From NCBI GenBank assembly GCA_003112755.1, contig BFBT01000001.1, positions 1,302,001-1,366,000 on the forward strand: DNA of 64,000 nt, in the 5' to 3' direction. The notes under the pieces were generated by a model. The model did not search any database and was not told the DNA's origin. It worked only from the letters and a program-made list of their open reading frames with translations. The translations under genes and the position numbers were made by a program. Below, piece after piece: positions 1 through 7,384 of this stretch. This DNA comes from Lawsonibacter asaccharolyticus (GTDB taxonomy: Bacteria; Bacillota; Clostridia; Oscillospirales; Oscillospiraceae). Every line of letters starts with the position of its first letter. The first letter of the stretch is position 1.

Positions 1-144
1 TCTGAACTGAAAGCCCAGGGCAGAAATCTGAACCAGCTCACCACGCTGGCTAACATGGGCCGCATCCAGTTCCTCCGCAGCAACGAACTCATCGACCGGT
101 ACGCTGATCTCTATCAACGGATGACCGGTATCGCCAGGGGGTAG
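1..144 (+). CDS. MobC-like relaxosome protein, C-terminal end only
   Basis: Forty-seven codons of an open frame enter from the left edge and stop at TAG 142-144. The residues read like the C-terminus of MobC-type mobilization accessory proteins (GRNLNQLTTLANMGRI, then an ELIDRYADLY tail). In that family the protein helps load the relaxase at oriT. It is followed 115 bases later by a relaxase gene, the usual MobC-MobA order of Clostridia mobilizable elements. The start lies outside the window. The family assignment rests on a short tail plus context. Confidence 0.6.
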   Translation, partial: SELKAQGRNLNQLTTLANMGRIQFLRSNELIDRYADLYQRMTGIARG

Positions 145-153
145 TAATGGGGC

Positions 154-182
154 CCCCACAGAGGGCTATGCCCTTTGTGGGG
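154..182. other. 13-bp hairpin between mobC and relaxase
   Basis: CCCCACAGAGGGC (154-166) and GCCCTTTGTGGGG (170-182) form a 13-bp stem with one wobble pair and a 3-base loop. It has no T-run, so it is not a classical terminator. It could be an oriT-associated inverted repeat or a translational element between the two mob genes; the role is inferred from position only. Confidence 0.4.
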
Positions 183-259
183 AGAGGAGACGCCCCGGAA
201 TGAATGAGCCTTCAGCCCTTCAGGCTGGAGGCGAATGATACGGAGGAGGTGTTGACGAG

Positions 260-1102
260 ATGGCAACCTTCACAGCCGTACGGAACAAGAAGCAAACAGC
301 GGGAACGACGGCAGGCGTGATGAAGTATGTGGTCCAGGGGAAGAAAACAATGCTGGGCGACCGATGGATGGTCACCGGACACAACTGCGTGGCCCAGTCC
401 TCCTACCTGGAGATGGTCACCACCAAGCGCCGCTTCCAAAAGACGGACGGGCGGCAGTTCTACCACTTCGTCCAGTCCTTCTCTGCCAAGGATGATCTGA
501 CGCCCCAGGAGGTCAACGCCATCGGGATCGAGTTCGCACAGAAGCAGTTCCCGGACTATGAGGTCCTGGTGGCCACCCACATGGACACCAACCACCTGCA
601 CAACCATCTGGTGGTCAACAGTGTGAGCTGTGCGGACGGCAGAAAACTCCACCAAAATGCCGCTGACCTTCAGCGGCACCGGCAGGTGAATGATGAGATC
701 TGTATGGCCCACGGACTGAGCGTGCTGGAGCCGCCGAAGAAGTACACCCGGAAACGGCAGATGCGGCCTGGGGAGTATCAGGCGGGGCTCCGTGGTGACA
801 GTTGGAAGCTGGATCTGATCCAGGCGATCAATGAACCGCTGGAGTACGCAGACGACCGGGAGAGTTTTATCGGGAACATGGAGTACGAGGGTTACGAAGT
901 CAGCTGGGTGCCGACGCGGAAGCACATCACCTTCACCTGTCCCAACGGCAGGAAGTGCAGGGACAGCAGTCTGCACGATGAGACTTTCCTGAAAGAAAAT
1001 CTGGAGAAGCTGTTCGCCTACCGCCAGGCCACAGGCTTCTGCCCCGGCACTCTGGAGCCGGATGAGGGATGGATGGGAGAACTGGCTGCCGGGCTGGTGT
1101 AG
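260..1102 (+). CDS. Relaxase/mobilization nuclease (MobA/VirD2 type), ended by an amber codon
   Basis: A 280-residue relaxase that would nick oriT and covalently carry DNA during conjugative mobilization. The metal-binding signature HMDTNHLHNH lies at residues 107-116, fitting the HxDxxHxHxH triad of this family, and a Tyr (FYHF, about residue 68) precedes it. The start ATG has GGAGGAGGT upstream. After TAG at 1100-1102 the same frame continues to TGA 1256-1258 with natural-looking charged sequence (LGRALERE, then LRRREALKKLAMGEKL). A single C-to-T change in a CAG codon would explain the stop, so the gene looks recently interrupted. The nuclease domain itself is complete. Confidence 0.85.
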   Translation: MATFTAVRNKKQTAGTTAGVMKYVVQGKKTMLGDRWMVTGHNCVAQSSYLEMVTTKRRFQKTDGRQFYHFVQSFSAKDDLTPQEVNAIGIEFAQKQFPDYEVLVATHMDTNHLHNHLVVNSVSCADGRKLHQNAADLQRHRQVNDEICMAHGLSVLEPPKKYTRKRQMRPGEYQAGLRGDSWKLDLIQAINEPLEYADDRESFIGNMEYEGYEVSWVPTRKHITFTCPNGRKCRDSSLHDETFLKENLEKLFAYRQATGFCPGTLEPDEGWMGELAAGLV

Positions 1103-1427
1103 CTGGGCAGGGCGCTGGAGAGAGAAGCGGACTTTCCGCAGATTCCCACACCTCCGGTCTGGACGGACAGCAAGCTGCGCCGCCGGGAAGCGTTGAAGAA
1201 GCTGGCCATGGGAGAGAAGCTGAGCCACGACAGCGACCAGCAGCAGACCATGGAGTGACCGAAGAGGAGAGTAGTCCCCTCAAAGGTTGCGCCGCAAAAC
1301 AAAGATAAAACCCTTTTCAAAATCTGGCGATTTGATACTATATGAGTTCTTTGATAACTCTGGTCAAACAGCGTGGCTATTTTACAAAAGATGTAGTATG
1401 TTGTGTTGCTGATAGGAGGCGATCTAT

Positions 1428-2549
1428 ATGCCAAAGAAACGAGCCAACGGCGAGGGAAATATCCGCAAGCGCAAAGACGGCCGCTGGGAGGGACGGTACA
1501 CCGCCGGATACGATCCCAAGACCGGTAAGCGGATCATCAAGAATGTGTTGGGCAAGACCCAGGCAGAGGTCCGGGAAAAGCTGATAACCGCTATGGCTGA
1601 GTGTCAGGGGTTGGACGTCAGCCGGGAAGCCGATGAACACTGGGTGGCCACCTGGCTGAAAATGTGGTACGAGCTCTATGCCAAGCCCAACATCCGTACC
1701 GCCACCGCAAACCGCTACCAGCTCATCATAGACACCTATACTGTTCCCCGCATCGGGAATATCAAGTTAAAGAAGCTGACCACCCGACACCTGCAAAAGC
1801 TCTACAAGGAGTTATTAGAAAGCGGCAGAATCCACATTGGAAAGAACCAGAGCAAAGGACTCAGCACCACCACCGTCCACAGCGTCCACCTGATGCTCCA
1901 CGCCGTCCTGGACCGGGCGGTGAAGGAACGGCTCATTCCCCGGAACCCCTGTAAATACTGCGTGGTGCCCAAGCCCCGGAAGCTGGATATGAAGGTCCTG
2001 TCCCCGGAGCAGATCGGCGCCTATTTGGAGTCCGCCCAGCGGCGGGAGTTGCTCCCCATGTTCTATCTGGAGCTGGTCAGCGGGTTGCGGAAGGGAGAAC
2101 TGGTTGCCCTGCGGTGGGACGATCTGGACGTTCAGGGCAGGACCATCTCCGTGAGCCGGCAGTACATTCGAAACCCAGATGGAAGTCTGGAACTTACACG
2201 ACCCAAGACGGAAAACTCGGTGCGGCTGGTGTCCATCCCCCAGACCGCGGTGGAATTGCTGATCCAGGAGCACAACAAACACCCGAACAACCCGTACCTG
2301 TTTCCCTCGCCCCTCACTGGAGAGATGTACCACCCGGACAGCGTGGTAAACCTCCACAAGAAGCTCCTGAAGGACGCCGGACTGGAGCATTTCAGATTCC
2401 ACGACCTGCGGCATACCTTCGCCACCACAGCCCTTCAGAACGGCGTGGATGTAAAAACGGTGTCTTCCATGCTGGGTCACTACGACGCTGGGTTCACCCA
2501 CCCACGCTACACGGCAGAAGCAGGACGAAGCGGCCCAGACCATGGGTAG
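1428..2549 (+). CDS. int: Tyrosine integrase with frameshifted C-terminus (element 1)
   Basis: Tn916-family-like site-specific recombinase of 373 codons that would integrate the element at a tRNA gene. It has an AP2-like arm-binding N-terminus (GEGNIRKRKDGRWEGRY), a SAM-like core-binding domain (about 70-175) and a catalytic domain with R221, K260, HDLRH 325-329, H351 and Y361. AGGAGG precedes the ATG. Compared with the sister integrase at 12415, 11 bases are missing just after the Tyr codon. The tail is therefore out of frame and stops at 2547-2549, instead of an original end near 2571. The nucleophile is kept but the final helix is lost, so activity is doubtful. Confidence 0.9.
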   Translation: MPKKRANGEGNIRKRKDGRWEGRYTAGYDPKTGKRIIKNVLGKTQAEVREKLITAMAECQGLDVSREADEHWVATWLKMWYELYAKPNIRTATANRYQLIIDTYTVPRIGNIKLKKLTTRHLQKLYKELLESGRIHIGKNQSKGLSTTTVHSVHLMLHAVLDRAVKERLIPRNPCKYCVVPKPRKLDMKVLSPEQIGAYLESAQRRELLPMFYLELVSGLRKGELVALRWDDLDVQGRTISVSRQYIRNPDGSLELTRPKTENSVRLVSIPQTAVELLIQEHNKHPNNPYLFPSPLTGEMYHPDSVVNLHKKLLKDAGLEHFRFHDLRHTFATTALQNGVDVKTVSSMLGHYDAGFTHPRYTAEAGRSGPDHG

Positions 2550-2584
2550 TTTCATGGAGCAGGTCATGTAAGACAGTGAAAAAA

Positions 2585-2616
2585 GCAGGGCAGAAAGCGC
2601 AAGCTTCCTGCCCTGC
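2585..2616 (+). terminator. Terminator-like hairpin after int 1
   Basis: GCAGGGCAG and CTGCCCTGC pair across a 14-base loop, followed by ACTCTTTGACCC. A matching hairpin follows the second integrase at 13562-13591, so it is a conserved part of this element family. Confidence 0.6.
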
Positions 2617-2648
2617 ACTCTTTGACCCTTTCCGGCCCTTTCCCCATG

Positions 2649-2692
2649 TGGGTCACGGTGTGGGTCAGATGGTTGACCCACACCGTGACCCA
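2649..2692. repeat. Inverted and direct heptamer repeats, probable integrase arm sites
   Basis: TGGGTCACGGTGTGGGTCA, six bases, then its exact reverse complement: a perfect 19-bp inverted repeat. Each arm holds two direct TGGGTCA heptamers. It lies between the integrase and the tRNA-derived att repeat, where arm-type binding sites of tyrosine integrases usually lie. The counterpart at 13625-13667 keeps all four heptamers but has a degenerate right arm. The function is inferred. Confidence 0.6.
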
Positions 2693-2752
2693 CACCAAAA
2701 AATCAAAATATGCAACAAAAAAGCCTCAAAAACCGAAGTTTTCAAGGCTTTT

Positions 2753-2797
2753 TGGAGCTGCTGCCCAGATTTGAACTGGGGACCTCATCCTTACCAA
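2753..2797. repeat. att: att site: 45-bp copy of the tRNA-Thr 3' end
   Basis: These 45 bases match the 3' part of tRNA-Thr(GGT) at 13728-13772 with one mismatch (G for A at the eleventh base), from the CCA end through the T arm into the anticodon stem. After 2797 the sequence diverges, so no whole tRNA is present. This is the junction expected when elements integrate in tandem into the 3' end of a tRNA gene. Confidence 0.85.
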
Positions 2798-2870
2798 CTG
2801 ATTGGGAGCCTTCCGACCCTTGATTTTTAACGCTTTGCGTCCATTTTCGCTCCAAAAGGATGAGGTCGGC

Positions 2871-2920
2871 GGCACTCTTTACTCTGTTGTTTCCGTATAG
2901 TCCTTTCCCCGTGTGGGTCA
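2871..2920. repeat. Degenerate third copy of an element end
   Basis: The segment starts GGCACTCTTT and ends CCTTTCCCC-GTGTGGGTCA, matching in order the stretches downstream of both integrases (2614-2655 and 13590-13631). Only one TGGGTCA heptamer remains and no integrase accompanies it. It looks like the scar of a third related element, or a rearranged left end of element 2. Confidence 0.4.
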
Positions 2921-2942
2921 TCTTGCCTCAAAATTTCCGCAT

Positions 2943-3614
2943 TCAGGACTCTCTGATATAATCCGTCCTTTGCTTGTCTGAATGAAACAGAACAGCGGAC
3001 AGCCACTCCAATTTTCGTCCTATCTGCCGGGCAAGAAAACCGACCAGAACAGCTGCAATGATGGTTCCCTCCCGCACACCGCTAAGTTTGCCCTGCAAAC
3101 AAACCGATAGGCCGGCTGCAATTACGGTCATGGACACGTCAAACACAACCTTTGCTACCCCGAACTCCATTTTTCTTCGATAAACTACTGCACGCACAAA
3201 CGATTCTCCTGGCAGCATGACTACATCAGCAATCACTTCCAAAAAGACACCCACACTCAACACCAGACACCCAATCAGCAAGAATGTGACCTGCCCCCCA
3301 TAAGTTTGAGGTCGGACACCCTTCATCACCCACAGTCCAAAATCAATAAAATAGCCAAAGGCAATGGATACCGGCACCTGAAGCCAATGTTCTGGTTTGA
3401 ACTGATTTCTTAAAATCAACAGCTGGGCCGCAACGAGCAGCAGGCTAAACAGAATTGTAAATTCCCCTAAGGACAGAGAAAACCTTAGGCTCAACACATA
3501 CGGGATTGCCGAAATAGGGGATGTGCCCAGATTTGCCTTGGTAATGAGCCCCACCCCCATGGAATTTATAAACAGACCCAAAAGAAATACTATGTATCGC
3601 CTTACCTTTTCCAC
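2943..3614 (-). CDS. YczE/YitT-like integral membrane protein
   Basis: A 223-residue hydrophobic protein with about five to six membrane spans. It begins MEKVRRYIVFLLGLFINSMG and carries the KANLGTSPISAIPY segment typical of the YczE/YyaS (DUF6198) membrane family, whose transport role is undefined. The start is GTG 3612-3614, seven bases after GAGGAGG. It is the last gene of the island's minus-strand run and is separated from the HD gene by a terminator-like hairpin, so it may be expressed separately. Base composition is visibly lower in GC than the chromosome right of 20 kb. No substrate can be deduced. Confidence 0.75.
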   Translation of the reverse strand: MEKVRRYIVFLLGLFINSMGVGLITKANLGTSPISAIPYVLSLRFSLSLGEFTILFSLLLVAAQLLILRNQFKPEHWLQVPVSIAFGYFIDFGLWVMKGVRPQTYGGQVTFLLIGCLVLSVGVFLEVIADVVMLPGESFVRAVVYRRKMEFGVAKVVFDVSMTVIAAGLSVCLQGKLSGVREGTIIAAVLVGFLARQIGRKLEWLSAVLFHSDKQRTDYIRES

Positions 3615-3679
3615 GGACCATCCTCCTCAACAAACAAGAATCCAATTTTTCCGTCCCTGTCCCGCTCAATTCTGAGCAT

Positions 3680-3716
3680 AAAAAGGCATCCCCGGACATT
3701 TTTTCATGCCGGGGAT
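3680..3716 (-). terminator. Terminator downstream of the HD-domain gene
   Basis: ATCCCCGGC and its complement form a stem around a short A-rich loop. On the minus strand it is followed by CCTTTTTATG, giving a canonical rho-independent form. Confidence 0.7.
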
Positions 3717-3762
3717 AAAACAGGGCCATTTAATGATTCTCTCTGCCGGTATTATATTGCAA

Positions 3763-4323
3763 TCAGGATTTAGCTTTTTGCAGCCCCCAGACCGAGTTTT
3801 CAAACACGAACATATCCAGCTTTCGGACAAAATTGGACTCCACGGTTTGATAGGACTTTTCCCCCTCAAAAGAGTGTACCGCTATGAGATGCACCAGTTC
3901 GTCAGGCAGGCCCGCCTCGTGGGCGATAACCGCACCGGAGAGGGGATGCCGGAGCAGTTGATAATTCCGGCTGTGGCAGACCTGATTATCCACATGGGCA
4001 AATTCCGTCAATTTCCCAATATCATGCAGCAGCGCCCCTGCCACCACCAAATCCCGGCTAACCGGCACATGGTTTTGCCGGAAATATTTTTCCTGTTGGG
4101 CAAACGCCTGAATACACGCATCGGTCACGTCCCGGACATGCTCCACCCAAGTCACCGGACATTCCATCCAATTCAGGGTAACCGGACATTTTAAAATTGA
4201 CTCCCAGTCCCAGCCACCCCGCTGCGCCGCCAATCTCATGGCCCGCTGCGCCTTTTGCCGCAGCGACCCATCCGCGATGCAGGCAAATTGGGGAAAGAGT
4301 TCTTCCAGTTCATTATCTGTCAT
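3763..4323 (-). CDS. HD-domain phosphohydrolase-like protein
   Basis: A 186-residue soluble protein with an HD-superfamily metal site: H62 (WVEHVRDVT), the H100-D101 doublet in ALLHDIGKLTEF, and further His residues at HPLSGAVIAHEAG. Such proteins hydrolyse phosphate esters or nucleotides; the substrate here is unknown. The ATG at 4321-4323 is chosen because AGAAGGATAGAT precedes it; longer in-frame extensions upstream read as low-complexity and run into a hairpin. It follows the metallo-hydrolase gene after that hairpin and may be read through from the Tct operon. Confidence 0.75.
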   Translation of the reverse strand: MTDNELEELFPQFACIADGSLRQKAQRAMRLAAQRGGWDWESILKCPVTLNWMECPVTWVEHVRDVTDACIQAFAQQEKYFRQNHVPVSRDLVVAGALLHDIGKLTEFAHVDNQVCHSRNYQLLRHPLSGAVIAHEAGLPDELVHLIAVHSFEGEKSYQTVESNFVRKLDMFVFENSVWGLQKAKS

Positions 4324-4340
4324 ATCTATCCTTCTCTCTT

Positions 4341-4370
4341 GCGGGGGCCGTCCGTCTGGACAGCCCCCGC
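4341..4370 (-). terminator. GC-rich hairpin between MBL hydrolase and HD genes
   Basis: GCGGGGGC and GCCCCCGC with an inner GTCC/GGAC extension form a strong stem in the 56-base gap. There is no long T-run on the minus strand, so it may attenuate or protect mRNA rather than terminate fully. Confidence 0.55.
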
Positions 4371-4379
4371 ATCTTGTTC

Positions 4380-5228
4380 TTATTTCCGCTCCGCTTCGCG
4401 CTCCAACAGTGCCAGCATCTCCTGTTCCTTGATCTCCAGCATCTCCCGCCACGCGTTGGGTCGAATAAATCCATTTCCCGTCCCATCATCCTGGGCAGCG
4501 ATGTCAAAGAAGGGATATGTTTTGGCATGCCCCGCATGGGAGGGAATGAGCACATCTACCGACCGCCGCTTCATCTGTCGTAGCATATCCAAATATCCCT
4601 GCTGGAAGCTCAACGGCCAGCCATTGGTAAGCAGGTCCTCCTTGGACAGGGTGTTTGTACCCAGGCCGCCGTGCATAGCCACAGTGAGTTTGCGGCCCTC
4701 ATGCTCCACCTCAAAGAAAAAGCTGGTAGTGCCGGGAGTATGCCCAGGGCACGGTACTGGCCATATAGTCATCCCGCCAAAGCAGATGGACTGGTCTGAA
4801 TCATAGTAATGATCGATACGAAACTCCGGGACCCGATCCTCAAAGGCGATCAGATCCCGCCGCTCGGTGAAGAAGTAGGCGTCCTTCTCATTGATCCAAA
4901 TCTCACAGTTGCTCATTTCCTGCAGCTGGCGTGCCGCGCCGCAGTGGTCAAAGTGGCCGTGGGAAATGAGTAGGTGGCGGATGTCCTTGGGATCAAAGCC
5001 AAGGCCCCGGATTGAGTCGATGAGCAGATATAGGTTCTCCTCATAGGCACAGTCGATTAGGATCAGGCCCTCCGGTGTATCGATTAGGTAGACCGAAACC
5101 CATGTGTTGCCCACGAAATACACATTTTCAATTACTTTGAAGGGCTTTTGCGCCAGCGTCCACGGTTCATGGAACCGCTGGTGCATGATTTGACCCATTG
5201 CGGCCTGTCTCTCTTCGCGTTTCGTCAT
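4380..5228 (-). CDS. MBL-fold metallo-hydrolase (subclass B3-like)
   Basis: A 282-residue protein with the zinc signature H90-G-H92-F-D94-H95, then H163 (PCPGHTPGT) and H231 (PSHAGH), the ligand pattern of B3-type metallo-beta-lactamase-fold hydrolases. No signal peptide is seen, so it acts in the cytosol, probably on an ester, thioester or lactone. GGAGGAG precedes the ATG, and the gene starts two bases after the tctA stop, so it is translationally linked to the transporter operon. Coupling to a carboxylate transporter suggests it processes an imported compound; it is not evidence of antibiotic resistance. Confidence 0.85.
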   Translation of the reverse strand: MTKREERQAAMGQIMHQRFHEPWTLAQKPFKVIENVYFVGNTWVSVYLIDTPEGLILIDCAYEENLYLLIDSIRGLGFDPKDIRHLLISHGHFDHCGAARQLQEMSNCEIWINEKDAYFFTERRDLIAFEDRVPEFRIDHYYDSDQSICFGGMTIWPVPCPGHTPGTTSFFFEVEHEGRKLTVAMHGGLGTNTLSKEDLLTNGWPLSFQQGYLDMLRQMKRRSVDVLIPSHAGHAKTYPFFDIAAQDDGTGNGFIRPNAWREMLEIKEQEMLALLEREAERK

Positions 5229-5230
5229 GA

Positions 5231-6736
5231 TTACTCCTCCGCCGTACTCTTGGATGCGGCTTTCATCTGGTGGATCACTGTAGTGACAATAATAAGGACA
5301 GAAGCAACAATAAAGATACAGCTTACCGGGCGGGTCAGGAAGGGCAGGAAAGAGCCATGGCTAATCTGCAGGGCACGGCGCAGATTGGATTCAATCATGG
5401 GGCCCAGGACGGCGCCCAGGATAAAGGGAGCACCCGGGACCTTGGCTCTGCCGAAGAGATAGCCTACGGTGCCGAAGATGAATACCGTCCAAACGCAGAA
5501 CACCTTATTACCGGAGGCATAGGCGCCCACCACGCAGAGCATCACAATCACAGGCAACAGAATGCCCTGGGGGATCTTCAGGGTCTGTAGGAACAGGGGG
5601 ATGCCGAAGTACTCCACCAGCAGCATCAGGGCGGTGCAGATGCCCATGGCCACAAAAATTACGTAACACAGGTCAGCGTTGGTGGTAAACAGCAACGGTC
5701 CGGCACTCAAGCCTTGGATCATGAAGGCACCCAGCAACATGGCGGTGGGACCGTCGCCGGGAATGCCCAGAGCCAGCAGTGGGATCATGGCACCGCCGAT
5801 GGAGGCGTTGTTGGAGGTCTCAGAGGCCACTACGCCGTCCATGATGCCGGTGCCGAATTTCTCCGGATATTTTGAGGCCTTCTTCACTGTGGCATAAGCC
5901 AGCTGGTTGGCCAGGGAACCGCCCATGCCGGGCAGGAAACCGATGAACACGCCGATGACCGCAGACAGGACCCAGTTTTTGGTCTGGCCCAAAAACTCCT
6001 TGAAGCTGAAGCCGAAGCCTCTGCCCCGTTTATAGGGGAGCTTGTCCTCTATTCCGGTTCCGATGGGCTTGGCGGCCCGCCCCATGATGGTAGTCACGGC
6101 AAACATGCCGATGACCATGGGCAACAAAGTAAAGCCGTCCATGAGGGAGACGGTGCCGAAAGTAAAACGGGGGATGCTGTCCACCGGAGCGATACCCACA
6201 AAAGTGGTGGCCATACCCAGCAGGCCGGCCAAGATTGCTTTTACAATATTTCCTCCACAGATACAGATAATCAGGACCAGAGCGAAGGTCACCAGAGAGA
6301 AGAACTCAAAGTTGCCCAGCTTTACCGCGTAGTCGGCGATGACAGGAGCGGCAAAGATCAGAATCACTAGGGAGAACATGGTCCCGATAAAGGAAAATAG
6401 CATGCCGGTACCCAAGGCCCGGTGTGCTTCCCCCTTGACGGCCATGGGGTGGCCGTCGTAGCAGGTTGCGATAGACTGGGAGGAGCCGGGCACGTTGATG
6501 AGGATGGCCGAGATCAGGCTGCCAGACACGCCGCCGATATACAGGGCCATCAGCAGGGCGAAGGCGCTGTACTGAGGCAGGCCGAAGGTGACCGGCAGGA
6601 ACAGGGCGATGGCCATAGCGGCAGATAAGCCCGGCACACAGCCGAAGATAATCCCAACCACGACGCCAACGAGCATAAGAAAAATATTGGTTCCCGTCAT
6701 CAGATTGGCAAATGCCGTTGAGAACAACTCTGCCAT
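5231..6736 (-). CDS. tctA: Tripartite tricarboxylate transporter large membrane subunit (TctA)
   Basis: A 501-residue, about 12-span permease subunit that forms the channel of a TTT secondary transporter driven by an ion gradient. Family hallmarks are GVVVGIIFGCVPGLSAAMAIAL near the N-terminus and GFLPGMGGSLANQLAYATVKK near the middle, two related Pro/Gly motifs of the duplicated fold. The ATG at 6734-6736 is preferred because GGGGTGA lies seven bases upstream. A TTG six bases earlier would overlap the tctB stop and is the alternative start. It works with tctB and tctC upstream. Confidence 0.92.
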   Translation of the reverse strand: MAELFSTAFANLMTGTNIFLMLVGVVVGIIFGCVPGLSAAMAIALFLPVTFGLPQYSAFALLMALYIGGVSGSLISAILINVPGSSQSIATCYDGHPMAVKGEAHRALGTGMLFSFIGTMFSLVILIFAAPVIADYAVKLGNFEFFSLVTFALVLIICICGGNIVKAILAGLLGMATTFVGIAPVDSIPRFTFGTVSLMDGFTLLPMVIGMFAVTTIMGRAAKPIGTGIEDKLPYKRGRGFGFSFKEFLGQTKNWVLSAVIGVFIGFLPGMGGSLANQLAYATVKKASKYPEKFGTGIMDGVVASETSNNASIGGAMIPLLALGIPGDGPTAMLLGAFMIQGLSAGPLLFTTNADLCYVIFVAMGICTALMLLVEYFGIPLFLQTLKIPQGILLPVIVMLCVVGAYASGNKVFCVWTVFIFGTVGYLFGRAKVPGAPFILGAVLGPMIESNLRRALQISHGSFLPFLTRPVSCIFIVASVLIIVTTVIHQMKAASKSTAEE

Positions 6737-6738
6737 AC

Positions 6739-7281
6739 TCAAATCACCCCTTCCAAAATGCCGTTGGGCAGATAAATGTACAGAAACTCCCGGAAGCAGA
6801 AATAGACAACTACTGTCATCACCACCGAGACCATCACAAATAGGATGGGTCTGCGGGCATCCTTTTTGGTCATGTACATCATCATAAACACCATATAAAG
6901 AATGGACGAGATGACAAAACCCAGACGGTCCAGGAAAAAGACATAGACAAACAGGGCCAGCAATGCTCCCAGAGAGCGAAGGGTCTCGTGCGCTTTTTTC
7001 TCCAGCGCTTCCCCCTCCGGAGCGGTGGCGCGGTTGGCGGCTGTCTGCTTACCGCCCATCACAAGAAACAGGATGCCCAGGCAAATCAGCACTCCAAATA
7101 TTACCCGTGGCAAGAAAGCGGCATTATCAACGGCGGTCAGACTGGAGGCAATCACCTTGATACTGTTGGACGCAATCAGCATAACAATTGACAGTACAAT
7201 CACCAGCGCTCCAATCACCATATTCTGGTAGATATGGAGAAAGCGAATCGTCTTCCCCATCGCTCGGTTGAGAGATTTCAT
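6739..7281 (-). CDS. tctB: Tripartite tricarboxylate transporter small membrane subunit (TctB)
   Basis: A 180-residue protein with four predicted membrane spans, grouped two plus two around a charged loop (GGKQTAANRATAPEGEALEKKAHET), as in the TctB family. It supports TctA in the TTT complex. The ATG 7279-7281 follows GGAGGAG at ideal spacing; upstream in-frame codons run into a hairpin and are not coding. It is nearly contiguous with tctA. TctB sequences diverge strongly, so the call leans on topology and position. Confidence 0.85.
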   Translation of the reverse strand: MKSLNRAMGKTIRFLHIYQNMVIGALVIVLSIVMLIASNSIKVIASSLTAVDNAAFLPRVIFGVLICLGILFLVMGGKQTAANRATAPEGEALEKKAHETLRSLGALLALFVYVFFLDRLGFVISSILYMVFMMMYMTKKDARRPILFVMVSVVMTVVVYFCFREFLYIYLPNGILEGVI

Positions 7282-7308
7282 AGTCTCCTCCTTCCAGATA
7301 TAGAGGAA

Positions 7309-7342
7309 AATACCGGAGGGGATTTCAGCGGCCTCCGGTATT
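7309..7342 (-). terminator. Intergenic hairpin between tctC and tctB (attenuator)
   Basis: AATACCGGAGG and CCTCCGGTATT form a perfect 11-bp stem with a 12-base loop, followed on the minus strand by TTTTCC. Partial termination here would give more binding protein (tctC) than membrane subunits, a common arrangement for solute-binding-protein transporters. The function is inferred. Confidence 0.6.
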
Positions 7343-7384
7343 CTCCAGAGTCGATTTTCCAGACTTCTTCTCCGAAGCAAATCC

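Noticed and set aside
4380..5228. Antibiotic-resistance beta-lactamase
   Set aside because: The zinc motif is B3-like, but there is no signal peptide and the gene is embedded in a transporter operon; general MBL-fold hydrolase is the safer call.
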